DNA from: Bacteroidales bacterium
GTDB taxonomy: Bacteria; Bacteroidota; Bacteroidia; Bacteroidales; Muribaculaceae
NCBI GenBank assembly: GCA_020860515.1
Contig: JAJBUG010000064.1
Coordinates: forward strand, 33,586 to 97,585
Length of the DNA: 64,000 nucleotides
Reading direction: 5' to 3'
Part shown: positions 19,169 to 29,230 of the stretch, in pieces
Layout of the letters: each line of letters begins with the position of its first letter
How positions within the stretch are numbered: position 1 is the first letter of the stretch
The notes under the pieces: model-generated
The model's input: only the letters and a program-made list of their open reading frames with translations
What the model was told of the DNA's origin: nothing
Database searches by the model: none
Program-made: the position numbers and the translations under genes

Positions 19169-20803
19169 ATGACTTTATATTACAAAATTTTTCTTAGGTT
19201 AGTTCTTTCAATAATTCTCATTATCTCTGCGGGCAGTTCAGTTATCGCTGCCACAAAGAGCAATGTGGACTTTTATGTGAAATGGGAACGCTTAACTACC
19301 GATGAGATTTTGGAGAAAGGCCGCGACTATCTGCAGCGAGGCACCGACAATTGCATCGACAGTGCCACAGTGTGCTTCACTATCGTCACATCGCGCCTGA
19401 AAAGCACACTTAACCGACCCGAAAGCCAAGAGCAATACGTATATGCCTTGTCAAAGCTTGGCAAAATCTACCTTTCGGGCTACTACGACTATTCCAAGGC
19501 CTACGCCAATCTGATTGAAGCCAAGGATATAGCAGAGCACACACAAAAGACAGCCGAACTTTCCAACATCTATCTCAACCTCGGTATCTTGTTTGTGCAC
19601 AATTATATACTCACTCGCGATCCCAATGCCTTGGCCGAAGGCGAAGATTTCTTGTTGAAATCTTTCAATAAGGCTATGGAACAAAACTCAACAAACGCCA
19701 TACTGGCCTCAATTACCAATTTGCTCACACTGTCGATGTTCTATGGCAATCCCGAGCATCTGCGCGAACCAATCGAGCGCTTCCAAGCTCTCAAGCTGCC
19801 CGACGACTATGCCAAAGATGCAGCCAGCATCAACATGCTTATCAAGGCTGCGCAATTCTATGCCGACCATGATTATGAGCGTGCCATGCAATATTTCACT
19901 TCGCTGGCTCACGAAGACTCAGTCACTGATTCTGAATCGGCACGCCGACGCATCATGATCAACAATCACCGCATACATACCCTGGATGCGCTTGACCGCC
20001 GCAATGATGCCATTGCCATTCTTTACGAAAACGAAAAATTAGCCACTGAGTACGGTCTCAAGGATGTGATTTTCCATACCTACAAAGATCTTTCATCGCT
20101 CTACAGCGACCAGGGCGACACTGCTATGGCCGACAAATACCTTATAAAATACTATACTGAGAAGGACTCGATGAGCGCCAACAACGAGCTTGGAAATATT
20201 TATGAGATGAAGTTCCGCTACGACCTCGACAAGAGCACCCAAGCCCTGGCAGCTATGTCGCAACGCGAACGCGAGCAGCGCATCATAATGTGGGCCATCA
20301 TAGCCATTGTGCTAATCATGGTGGTGATGCTTGCAATAAAGCTGCGCGACAACCGACAGCTGCGCCGCAATAATGAGCTTCTCTATCAGAAGAGCCTCGA
20401 ATCCCTGGCCAACGAAGAGACTCGGCCCAAATACAAAACATCGGCCTTGACCGATGCTGACAAGACTGCCATCGCCAAGCGAGTGCAGACTGTGCTCGAC
20501 TCCAGCCCAGAGATTTACGAACTCGACTTCAATATGAACCGCTTGGCTGAGCTGGTGGATGCTCCGGTGCGCTCAGTTTCGCAGGTGCTCAATGAGGTAT
20601 ATGGAAAAAACTTCAACAACATAGTCACCGAGTGCCGAATCCGCGAGGCTTGCCGCCGCTTGCAGCAGCCCGACGCCAAGACTCGATTCACTATCGAAGC
20701 CTTGGCCGAAAGCGTAGGGTTCAAGAGCCGCACCAACTTTGCCACCAATTTCAAAGCCATCACTGGCCTTACGCCCACCCAATACATCAAATTCGCCCAG
20801 TAA
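19169..20803 (+). CDS. membrane-anchored TPR regulator with C-terminal AraC-type HTH
   Basis: Signal/TM, TPR-like helices, TM IIMWAIIAIVLIMVVMLAIKL, then AraC-type HTH ...FTIEALAESVGFKSRTNFATNFKAITGLTPTQYIK. Confidence 0.88.
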   Translation: MTLYYKIFLRLVLSIILIISAGSSVIAATKSNVDFYVKWERLTTDEILEKGRDYLQRGTDNCIDSATVCFTIVTSRLKSTLNRPESQEQYVYALSKLGKIYLSGYYDYSKAYANLIEAKDIAEHTQKTAELSNIYLNLGILFVHNYILTRDPNALAEGEDFLLKSFNKAMEQNSTNAILASITNLLTLSMFYGNPEHLREPIERFQALKLPDDYAKDAASINMLIKAAQFYADHDYERAMQYFTSLAHEDSVTDSESARRRIMINNHRIHTLDALDRRNDAIAILYENEKLATEYGLKDVIFHTYKDLSSLYSDQGDTAMADKYLIKYYTEKDSMSANNELGNIYEMKFRYDLDKSTQALAAMSQREREQRIIMWAIIAIVLIMVVMLAIKLRDNRQLRRNNELLYQKSLESLANEETRPKYKTSALTDADKTAIAKRVQTVLDSSPEIYELDFNMNRLAELVDAPVRSVSQVLNEVYGKNFNNIVTECRIREACRRLQQPDAKTRFTIEALAESVGFKSRTNFATNFKAITGLTPTQYIKFAQ

Positions 20804-20870
20804 ATATGTATTTTTACCTCCAAAAATACAAATTTGGGGTCAAAAATACGTAATTTCAATCATTCTGACC

Positions 20871-20878
20871 TAACTTTG
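20871..20878 (+). promoter_or_regulatory. Bacteroidetes -7 element TAACTTTG
   Basis: Upstream of 20979 ORF with about 100 nt leader. Confidence 0.6.
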
Positions 20879-20978
20879 CCAACAAAATAAGAAAACCGCA
20901 GATGGCAAAGTAGAGGGTTCGTGCTTAGTCTTCTCGGTATCACCACTGTAAATCGAACCCGACATTACACATTTCAGA

Positions 20979-23447
20979 ATGAAAAAACTTCTACGCCCCT
21001 TGAGCCTTTGCGCCATTGCATGCCTTGCAATAGGCAGCGCTGCACAAACTCCGCGTCTGCAGAAGACTTCTGCTGAAACACGCCCAGCTCTGCCCCACCC
21101 CACAGCTCAAGCAGTAGCCGGAGCTTCAGCTGAATCGTCAGTTTCAGCAGCCCGCGCCGCCGCTTATGCCAGCAGCAACACCGAGTTTGTACTCATAGAT
21201 GAGGACTTCTCTGGTTTCAAAAGCGGCACTCCCGAAAACCCGCTCTGCAACAACTCACCAGAAAACGAATACATGGATGTTGACAATGTAGCGGCCTCAT
21301 ATTATGTAAATCCTCCGGGCGCATATATCGAATCATACATGACTCAAGAAGATGGATGGAGCGGCGACTGGGTGTATGAGGCAGGCGGCTGCGCCCTGCT
21401 CTATGGCCAAGCCAACAGTTGGAGCCGCATCAATACCCCAGTAGGCGATTACTCGGGCGACATCACAGTTACTGCTAAAATCAAAGCCTTCCCATGCTCG
21501 TATGTTACTTCAGAAATAAATATCATTCCCATTGTAGGTGGCATTATTAATCCCGACTACGCCAAGACCGACGATCCCGATGGCTATTACTCATTCCGCC
21601 TTCGTGATGAGGAGGATTGGGTGGAAATTTCTTATAGCTATCGCAATTACAGCGCAGATGCCGATGGTTTCATCATGTTCTCTGTAAGCGGTGCAATACT
21701 GATTGATTACATCAAGGTAACTTGCAATCCTAATAATTTCCTGGCCGAGCCCAAAGTTAATGCAATAACCAATGTGCGCAATAATGAGATGACTCTCAAC
21801 TGGGATCCAGTAGATCGCGCGTTCGGATACCGCATTTGGCTTTGGAAAGTCAATTACCTTAGCGACACTGATGCTGAATACACCGAAGATTTCGAAAGCG
21901 CCAATGCTCTCACCGATACCAAATGGACTTACGACTTAGGAGCGAACAGCGGCATTGTAGAAAATGGCGGCGCCTCAGGCAACGGCCTTTTGCTCAACAA
22001 TGGCGATATGATCACTGCCCCTGAATACATGGCCAAGTATTATAACATTACTTGCTATATCAAAGCAGAGAAAGAAAGCCGTGGCTACCTCTATATCGAT
22101 GTGAAGAAGGGTGACCAATGGAGCGAACTTGGCTACATGCCACTCTATTACTTCGGCAGTGGCGACACTTTTGACCTCGACTATGAAATGTGGGGTGAAT
22201 TTGCGCTGGCTTACGACGGCGTACGCTTCCGCATCGCTGACCTGGCTGACGGCGAATCAGTGGTCATCGACAACCTCTATGCAAAGACTACTCGTCCTGG
22301 CGAACTGGAACTGCAATGCCTATGGCCTGAAGTTGCCGACGAACCCGATCTGAAGGATTACTGGTATGGTGAAGTTACTGGCAAAAACAAAGTTTGCGAA
22401 TACCAGCTGACCGACCTTGACCCAATGGGCGACTATTATTACAAGATCGATTCTCAGCGCATCCACCTCTTCTCAGAATCTACAATGCAGCATGCCTTTG
22501 TGATTGCATCGCCTGAGTTGGAAGAAGCTACCGATATCGATGCTCAAGGCTCATACACTGCCAATTGGGAACCCGTGGCAAAGGCTGACAGCTACACTGC
22601 TATCAACTATGGCGCAGTGATTGCCCAAGAAGACGGCATGCTCACTCTGCTCGAAGAGGATTTCAGCAAGATAACAAGCGATTGTGGCTCATCTGATCCA
22701 TATTCACCTGTTGACATGGGAAATTACTGGGGTGACATGTCGCTCGATGAGTACACCCAGCTTCCTGGATGGACTGGCACTGGCACCGCCTTGGCCGAAG
22801 GCTGCATGGGCGTAGTTGAAGCATTCTATGTGGAAAGCTACCTACGCACTCCTGCCCTGTATCTTGCTAACAATGACTGGTTCGCCATTACCTTGGTGGC
22901 TTACGGACAGCCCAGTTCGGATCTCTCTCTGAAGTATGGCGACTACACCCTCAATCTCTCTTTTGACGAAAATGGAGTGTTGGATCTCTACATTGTACTC
23001 AGCCTCAGCGGCAAAGATCAAGGCATCTCATTCTTCTCACAAGATTACGCAGCATTTGTGATTGATTACCTCAAGATCGAGCAGGAAGTAAAGGCTGGCG
23101 CAGCTGCCCTCACCTATCTCTCAAGCGTAACAGTTGACGACGAAACCTCATCTGTAACATTCACAGATCTCACAGAAACAGGTTTCACTGATTTTGCTTA
23201 CACCGTAGTGGCTCACATGACCCAAGATGGCGTAACCGCCGATTCTACAATCGACCAATATATGCTGGTTGATCTCGAAAACGGCCATAGCGGTCCTGTA
23301 TCTTCAATCGAAACCGTAGAAGTTGCTGTTCCTGCTACCGAAGTAGCAAGATACTCAATAAATGGCACACAGGTTGACTCTGACTACCGCGGCATAGTGA
23401 TCATTCGCTACAGCGATGGCACAGCCCGCAAGATTATGCAAAAGTAA
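20979..23447 (+). CDS. large secreted protein with jelly-roll/fibronectin-like repeats and C-terminal sorting-like tail
   Basis: Signal peptide; two EDFSxF/L ... choice-of-anchor-like segments; C-terminus RYSINGTQVDSDYRGIVIIRYSDGTARKIMQK resembles Bacteroidales T9SS-type tails. Confidence 0.75.
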   Translation: MKKLLRPLSLCAIACLAIGSAAQTPRLQKTSAETRPALPHPTAQAVAGASAESSVSAARAAAYASSNTEFVLIDEDFSGFKSGTPENPLCNNSPENEYMDVDNVAASYYVNPPGAYIESYMTQEDGWSGDWVYEAGGCALLYGQANSWSRINTPVGDYSGDITVTAKIKAFPCSYVTSEINIIPIVGGIINPDYAKTDDPDGYYSFRLRDEEDWVEISYSYRNYSADADGFIMFSVSGAILIDYIKVTCNPNNFLAEPKVNAITNVRNNEMTLNWDPVDRAFGYRIWLWKVNYLSDTDAEYTEDFESANALTDTKWTYDLGANSGIVENGGASGNGLLLNNGDMITAPEYMAKYYNITCYIKAEKESRGYLYIDVKKGDQWSELGYMPLYYFGSGDTFDLDYEMWGEFALAYDGVRFRIADLADGESVVIDNLYAKTTRPGELELQCLWPEVADEPDLKDYWYGEVTGKNKVCEYQLTDLDPMGDYYYKIDSQRIHLFSESTMQHAFVIASPELEEATDIDAQGSYTANWEPVAKADSYTAINYGAVIAQEDGMLTLLEEDFSKITSDCGSSDPYSPVDMGNYWGDMSLDEYTQLPGWTGTGTALAEGCMGVVEAFYVESYLRTPALYLANNDWFAITLVAYGQPSSDLSLKYGDYTLNLSFDENGVLDLYIVLSLSGKDQGISFFSQDYAAFVIDYLKIEQEVKAGAAALTYLSSVTVDDETSSVTFTDLTETGFTDFAYTVVAHMTQDGVTADSTIDQYMLVDLENGHSGPVSSIETVEVAVPATEVARYSINGTQVDSDYRGIVIIRYSDGTARKIMQK

Positions 23448-23471
23448 AGTTTTTCTCATCTAACTTTAGCA

Positions 23472-23503
23472 AAAAGCCGCGACCAGGGATGGCCGCGGCT
23501 TTT
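23472..23503 (+). terminator. rho-independent terminator
   Basis: AAAAGCCGCG ... CGCGGCTTTT. Confidence 0.8.
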
Positions 23504-23584
23504 ATGTTGAACAAACGCCCCTCAACGAATGTTTTTTATCTATAGATGACATTACGTTTCAGCCAAATCTAAAAATTCACAGAT

Positions 23585-24556
23585 ATGAGCAATGTTTCCA
23601 CAACAGTAGAAAAACCCGAATGGCCAAAGCGACCGCTCGGAGTGCTGCTTCGCGGTGCGGGGCAGGTGATGTTTCAGGACAGTCCCTGGACTGGCTTGCT
23701 ATTCTTGGCAGGAATATTCTGGGGCGCTTATGCCGAGGGGCTGGGTGTGGTAGCTTGGGGCGCTCTTGTTGGCTTAGTTGTATCCACTGCCGCTGGCTAT
23801 GTGCTAAAGCTCCCTCAGGAGAATGGCGCCCAAGGCCTTTGGGGATTCAATGGCATCCTGGTTGGCTGCGCCTTCCCCACTTTCATGGGCAATACCATCT
23901 GGATGTGGCTCGGTCTGATTCTCTGCTCTGCCATGAGCACGTGGGTGCGATCAGGCTTCAACAAGGTAATGGCTCCATGGGGCATCAATTCACTTACATT
24001 TCCGTTCGTGTTCTGCACCTGGGTATTTCTCTTGGCTGCTCGGCAATTCTCAGGGATGCCCCCTACTCACATGAGCACGCCTGAAATTGCTTACACCATT
24101 GACAGCTCGATCAATCTCGGATTCTGCAATCTGGTAGTATATTGGCTCAAAGGCATTAGTCAAGTATTCTTAATCAATTGCTGGGTGACTGGCATCTTCT
24201 TCCTTGTTGCGTTGGCAGTGTGCAGCTGGCGCTCATGTCTGTGGGCTGCTATTGCATCGGCTGTATCACTTTTCATAGCAATTGTATGGGAAGGCCCAGG
24301 CGGTAGCATCGAGAGCGGTCTCTACGGGTTCTCAGCAGTGCTTACCGGCATTGCCCTTGGCGCCACTTTCTGCCGACCAGGTTGGAAGACTGCCGTATGG
24401 ACCTTGCTTGGCATAGTAGTGACTGTGTTTATCCAAGCTGGTATGAACTCCCTTCTTTATCCCCTAGGACTGGCCACATTGACAGGTCCGTTCTGCGTAG
24501 CCACATGGCTTATGCTGCTGCCGCAATATAAGTGGTTCTTACCAAAGCAAGGATGA
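23585..24556 (+). CDS. urea transporter family protein
   Basis: Duplicated motif GLWGFNGILVGCAF and GLYGFSAVLTGIALG typical of UT/Yut family. Confidence 0.85.
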   Translation: MSNVSTTVEKPEWPKRPLGVLLRGAGQVMFQDSPWTGLLFLAGIFWGAYAEGLGVVAWGALVGLVVSTAAGYVLKLPQENGAQGLWGFNGILVGCAFPTFMGNTIWMWLGLILCSAMSTWVRSGFNKVMAPWGINSLTFPFVFCTWVFLLAARQFSGMPPTHMSTPEIAYTIDSSINLGFCNLVVYWLKGISQVFLINCWVTGIFFLVALAVCSWRSCLWAAIASAVSLFIAIVWEGPGGSIESGLYGFSAVLTGIALGATFCRPGWKTAVWTLLGIVVTVFIQAGMNSLLYPLGLATLTGPFCVATWLMLLPQYKWFLPKQG

Positions 24557-24582
24557 AAGGATAAATGGATGAAAGGTTAAAA
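24551..24582. repeat. octamer array GGATGAAA GGATAAAT GGATGAAA GGTTAAAA
   Basis: Four 8-bp units covering the stop codon of the urea transporter and the short intergenic gap. Confidence 0.75.
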
Positions 24583-24587
24583 TTAGC

Positions 24588-25943
24588 GTGGCAACAGAGA
24601 AGAAAATAGAATATCTCTCTACGATGCCAATGGGGTGGCGACACTATTGGATCGTGTTTGTGGGCAGCCTGGGCCAACTGATAGGCACAGGGCTGGCCAC
24701 GCTCGTAGGCATCATCATCCCCATGTTGCAGCTGGTATTGCACCCCGAGCTGTCATCGTGGATGCAGGGTCTGATTGGCGCAATGGACCTCATCGGCATA
24801 GCCGTAGGGTCAGTTATACTGGGCCGACTTAGCGACCGATATGGATATTTATTTTTCTTTCGATTCTGCCCCGCTTTGGTGTTGGTTGCATCGCTTGTGG
24901 CTCTCATATTCCCCAATGTGCCAGTGCTGATCGTTTGCCTATTTGTAATGGGCTTCGGCATCGGCGGCGAGTACAGCCTCGACAGCGACTACATCAGCGA
25001 GTTGATGCCCGACCGATGGAAATTCTTGATGGTAGGCGTTGCCAAGGGCGGTTGCGCTTTCGGCAACATCTTAGTAGCAGCAATCTGCTGGATAATGATT
25101 CTCCACATGGGAGCGCCCGAGTCATGGCCTCGCTTATTGTGGATTATGGTAGGCATAACCACATTGATGATTATATGCCGCATACGCTTCTGGCAAAGCC
25201 CCAAGTGGCTGCTCGACCATGGCGAAAATGCGAAGGCTCAAGCAGCTGCCAAGCATTTCTTTGGGCCGAACGTAGAGGTGGTAGAGGGTGACAAGCCTGC
25301 TACCCCTCCTGTGCAAGAGCCTATCGGACGATTCGTAGCAAAGAACCTCAAGCAAGTAATCCTTACCGGTGTGCCATGGGCATGCGAGGGCTTGGGGGTG
25401 TATGGCATCGGTGTATTCCTGCCAATCCTGGTGATGGCATTGGGAATCGAGCATATTCCAGCCAATGCCACTGGCTTGGAGCATGTGGCATCGTCGGTCG
25501 AGGTAACACTGTGGATTAGCTGCATTATCCTCCCTGGCTTTCTGCTCGGCTTGTGGCTCATAAACAAATGCAAGCTTACCGGAATCCAATCTTGGGGCTT
25601 CTTGTTATGTGGAATTTCATTGGTGATTCTGCTTTATGCTTACCAGTTGAAATGGGCCACTTGGATTTCGATTGCATCATTTATGGCATTTGAGCTATTC
25701 CTCAATATGGGGCCACACCTTATCACCTATGTGTTGCCATCGAAGGTTTACCCAGTCAGTGACCGAGGACAAGGCACTGGAATAGCCGCCTCAATTGGCA
25801 AAATAGGCGCTGTGCTGGGAGTATTTTTTATTCCTATTATCCTTAAGCACGCAGGAATTGTGGCAGTGCTGTGGGTATCCGTTGGAATTATGTTGCTTGG
25901 AGCACTAATCACCTTCGCCTTCCGCAAGGCGGTAAAGGAGTAG
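24588..25943 (+). CDS. MFS transporter (GTG start)
   Basis: 12-TM pattern, GRLSDRYGYLFFFR, GGEYSLDSDYISELMPDRWK. Confidence 0.88.
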   Translation: MATEKKIEYLSTMPMGWRHYWIVFVGSLGQLIGTGLATLVGIIIPMLQLVLHPELSSWMQGLIGAMDLIGIAVGSVILGRLSDRYGYLFFFRFCPALVLVASLVALIFPNVPVLIVCLFVMGFGIGGEYSLDSDYISELMPDRWKFLMVGVAKGGCAFGNILVAAICWIMILHMGAPESWPRLLWIMVGITTLMIICRIRFWQSPKWLLDHGENAKAQAAAKHFFGPNVEVVEGDKPATPPVQEPIGRFVAKNLKQVILTGVPWACEGLGVYGIGVFLPILVMALGIEHIPANATGLEHVASSVEVTLWISCIILPGFLLGLWLINKCKLTGIQSWGFLLCGISLVILLYAYQLKWATWISIASFMAFELFLNMGPHLITYVLPSKVYPVSDRGQGTGIAASIGKIGAVLGVFFIPIILKHAGIVAVLWVSVGIMLLGALITFAFRKAVKE

Positions 25944-25962
25944 CGCGTGCGCGAGCCGATGT

Positions 25963-27072
25963 CTACAATTTTATATATATTTTCTTTCTATACAATGGCA
26001 GCCCTATAAGCCACATCACCAACACGAAAAGCAACGCATACACAAGCGACGCTACGCATGGGTCAGAAAATACAACATTAATCCCTACGTAGCAAGCCGC
26101 CTTGGCATGTGTGGCCGACATTACAATCGCTACCACCTCGCTCAGCGCATACAAGAACAGTGGATTGCACCCAAATACCTGCAAAGGCCAAAACCACCAA
26201 TCCTGCTTATTGATATCGCACACCAACGCAAATACTCCCAAGGCAAGCGAGGCATAGCCGCAACTTACCAGCACATAGCTTGGGCTCCAAATTCTCTTGT
26301 TAAGCGGCAGCAACTGCTCCAAGGCATACCCAGCACAAAGCAACACAAATCCCCATGCCATCACTTTAAGCATTCTCTCTCCCAATTGACCTTTCGTGTC
26401 GTGCCGTTCCTGTCTGTCCCGTCCGTCCTGTCTGTCCTGTTGACTAAGTAATCCTCCCACGCAGAATCCTATCAGCGTGTGCGCTAAAGCGCTCATTGTG
26501 CTTAACAACCCCTCGGGATCAACAGGCTTTTTGATATACAGATGCTCAGAGCCGAGTACAGCGCGGTCAAAGCGTACAATCATGCTATCTGCCTCCATGC
26601 TGTAACCATTGCCAAGGATAAGAATCAAGCTATATGCAACCAATAAAAAGGCAATTATAAATGTGACTGCCCTTCGAGGACAAGCAATTGCAATGAATGC
26701 AGTGAGGAAATAACAAATGCCTATTCGCGTCAGCACACCAGTCACCCTAAAATGGGCAAACGGCAGAAAATCGGCTTTGCATAGGTAATCCACATAATGA
26801 ATGGCCCAACCTATCACAATTATCCAAAATGCGCGCTTGCAAATCTTGATAAACGTGGCCTGAGTGAAAGCAAAATCAGTCTTGCTCAACGAGATATAGG
26901 TAGATATGCCCACAAGGAAGAGAAAAGTGGGAAATACCATGTCGCAGATGGTCAGACCATTCCACGCACTGTGCTGCAATGGAGCATAGCTCATTGGCCC
27001 TGCACCATTGTTGACCAGGATCATCGCAGCCACCGTGAGGCCGCGCAGCACGTCGATTGACTTAATTCGCAT
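25963..27072 (-). CDS. heparan-alpha-glucosaminide N-acetyltransferase (HGSNAT)-like membrane acyltransferase (COG4299/DUF5009 type)
   Basis: RIKSIDVLRGLTVAAMILVNN ... LQHSAWNGLTICDMVFPTFLFLVGIS, hallmark of the family. Confidence 0.88.
   Translation of the reverse strand: MRIKSIDVLRGLTVAAMILVNNGAGPMSYAPLQHSAWNGLTICDMVFPTFLFLVGISTYISLSKTDFAFTQATFIKICKRAFWIIVIGWAIHYVDYLCKADFLPFAHFRVTGVLTRIGICYFLTAFIAIACPRRAVTFIIAFLLVAYSLILILGNGYSMEADSMIVRFDRAVLGSEHLYIKKPVDPEGLLSTMSALAHTLIGFCVGGLLSQQDRQDGRDRQERHDTKGQLGERMLKVMAWGFVLLCAGYALEQLLPLNKRIWSPSYVLVSCGYASLALGVFALVCDINKQDWWFWPLQVFGCNPLFLYALSEVVAIVMSATHAKAACYVGINVVFSDPCVASLVYALLFVLVMWLIGLPLYRKKIYIKL
26406..26441. repeat. in-frame 9-bp tandem repeat inside the acyltransferase gene
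   Basis: GTTCCTGTC TGTCCCGTC CGTCCTGTC TGTCCTGTT on the plus strand, encoding the QQDRQDGRDRQERHD loop. Confidence 0.8.
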
Positions 27073-29230
27073 TTATCAGATCGATTGCTTTGCGTGAAAG
27101 TTCGATTGGATCGCCCACTGCAGTTGATGGATATTCATTGTGCTGCAGTGTCCAAGGCTCTTCGATGGCATAATAGTCAATAGTTTCGAGTTCTTGCTTG
27201 CCATTGAGCACATCGGTAAGGGTAGCAAAGAACGCTTGCCAGCGAGGCAGGTAAAAGTCGCGCAGAAGGCCGTTCCATTCCTTATGGGCATAGTCGCGCA
27301 GTTTGCCAGCATCTGCATTCTCGCGAGCGCCCCAGGTGGTGATTTGCACTCGGGCATTCCACTCGTATTGGTCTTTCTCCTCGGGGGTAGTGCCTGCATT
27401 GCGAGCAAATTCGATCCAACGTCCTACCCCAAACTCGGGTCGCGAGCCCAGTAATTCATCTTGCATCATCAGCAAGTCAATGAATCGCTGAGAATTTTTC
27501 TCAAATCCCTCCTTATGAAATGCCTTATAGTCGGCTATGGCATGTTGGTAAGCAAGGCGTGCCTCATCGGCAATAGCCTGGCGAGTAATATCCACCAAGT
27601 CATATTCAAAATTATTGTTACCCCGATAATTTTCGGCCACTTCGTTCATCAATTCGGCAGCGCGGCGAGTGTCGGCAGGATCATAGTACATGGCCATCTT
27701 GCTCCAGCTCGAAGCTTGTTTATTGTCGAGATTAGGTCGGCAGCAGAAAATTGACTCTGTGGTGCCTTGCTGGATATTTCCCTCGGGACAGTTGTAAATG
27801 CTGTTTCCAAGGATATGCCAAGCCTCAAGCACCTTGTCGTCACAGCGTCCGTAGCGCGCCGAGGTGTATTCTTTAAGCCATTCTTCTTTGTTCACATCCT
27901 CGCTGCGCCAAGGCAGTTCGCTCATCAATTCGTACATCACCGGATTATTCTCAGAACCCTCCATTGTGAAGCCAATTCCCTTGAGATGGGCAGCCAATTG
28001 ATTTGTCTTTGTGGCCTTATAGTTGGCGAGCAGCTGGTCCATGCGACCGTGTAGGCCTACATTCCCGCCAAAATTCTCAAGCATGCACATCAGCCACTCG
28101 TGTTTGCCAAAGCCATTTTTTCGCTGTGCTTTGCTTGGAATGCCCCACATTGGCTTGCACTCACTGAATAAGTCAAGCACCAACAGATCGCCTTGGTTAA
28201 GATTATCAATCATTTCCTCGTTGGGATTGCCGCTCCAAGCCTGGATTACCCAGACTGATTTCGGATTGTTGCGCTTCATTGCCTCCATCACGGCTTGACC
28301 AGCCCCCACAAAGTCGAGATTTTCTCCACCGTTTTCATGGAAAGGATCCATCGAATAATATTTAGCCTTTCCGTAGAGCTTTTCCAATTCTTCATAATAA
28401 ACCTTGGCAATATCTGCATAACTGCTATCGGTTGACATCAGGAAAGCCGGACGCACAAAGCCATTCCAGGGCTTCATATTTTTGGTGATATTCAGGCCCA
28501 ACTTTTCATCGGCATTGTGAGGCATCATGCCAGCAAAGCCTGGCAGCACGGGCTCCATCCCCCACTCCTTCATTCGGGCAAGTATTTTCTTTTGCAAATC
28601 CTCCTGACGCTCGTACCATGAATCAGGATTTGGTCCGCCCCAACCCTCAAGGTTGTTCATGGCCCACCAAGCCAAGAATGCCGGTCCGGCTATGAATTCA
28701 TTCACTTCGTCCTTGGTGTAGCCTAATCTTATTAACATATTGCGATAAACACATTCCTCGCCCACGGCAGCCAATGGCAGATTCACACCATGCAATGCCA
28801 TCCAATCAAGCTCTTGTTCCCAACGAGCCCAATCCCAGAAAGGCATCGTGTAACTAAAAGTGCAATAGTTAAAATCATAACAATGCTCATAAGGATTCTC
28901 ATGACGCTCTTTCTGCTCAACCTTTGGCAGAGGATTTGGCAACTCAGCAGTCATGCCATTCCAACTGAGATGAATGCCCGCATGATGCTTGAGATACCAA
29001 TTCAGACCCACAGCCTGATTGATATAATTGTTGGCTCGGATTACCACCTTGTTGCCTTGCTGGTCAAGTTCGAAATAATTTGTCTTCGACGGCTTTATTT
29101 CCAATTTGAAATTCTTCGAGGCACCCGGATCGATGCGGTCAATCATTGCAGCCGCTGGGTTGGCTGACCAGCCAGCCAATGCCGACACAATACTAATCAC
29201 AATTGCAAATATAATCTTTCTCATAATCAT
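27062..29230 (-). CDS. alpha-N-acetylglucosaminidase, GH89 (NAGLU family)
   Basis: YDFNYCTFSYTMPFWDWARWEQELDWMALHGVNLPLAAVG..., GFAGMMP, YSMDPFHE motifs. Confidence 0.93.
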   Translation of the reverse strand: MIMRKIIFAIVISIVSALAGWSANPAAAMIDRIDPGASKNFKLEIKPSKTNYFELDQQGNKVVIRANNYINQAVGLNWYLKHHAGIHLSWNGMTAELPNPLPKVEQKERHENPYEHCYDFNYCTFSYTMPFWDWARWEQELDWMALHGVNLPLAAVGEECVYRNMLIRLGYTKDEVNEFIAGPAFLAWWAMNNLEGWGGPNPDSWYERQEDLQKKILARMKEWGMEPVLPGFAGMMPHNADEKLGLNITKNMKPWNGFVRPAFLMSTDSSYADIAKVYYEELEKLYGKAKYYSMDPFHENGGENLDFVGAGQAVMEAMKRNNPKSVWVIQAWSGNPNEEMIDNLNQGDLLVLDLFSECKPMWGIPSKAQRKNGFGKHEWLMCMLENFGGNVGLHGRMDQLLANYKATKTNQLAAHLKGIGFTMEGSENNPVMYELMSELPWRSEDVNKEEWLKEYTSARYGRCDDKVLEAWHILGNSIYNCPEGNIQQGTTESIFCCRPNLDNKQASSWSKMAMYYDPADTRRAAELMNEVAENYRGNNNFEYDLVDITRQAIADEARLAYQHAIADYKAFHKEGFEKNSQRFIDLLMMQDELLGSRPEFGVGRWIEFARNAGTTPEEKDQYEWNARVQITTWGARENADAGKLRDYAHKEWNGLLRDFYLPRWQAFFATLTDVLNGKQELETIDYYAIEEPWTLQHNEYPSTAVGDPIELSRKAIDLINAN

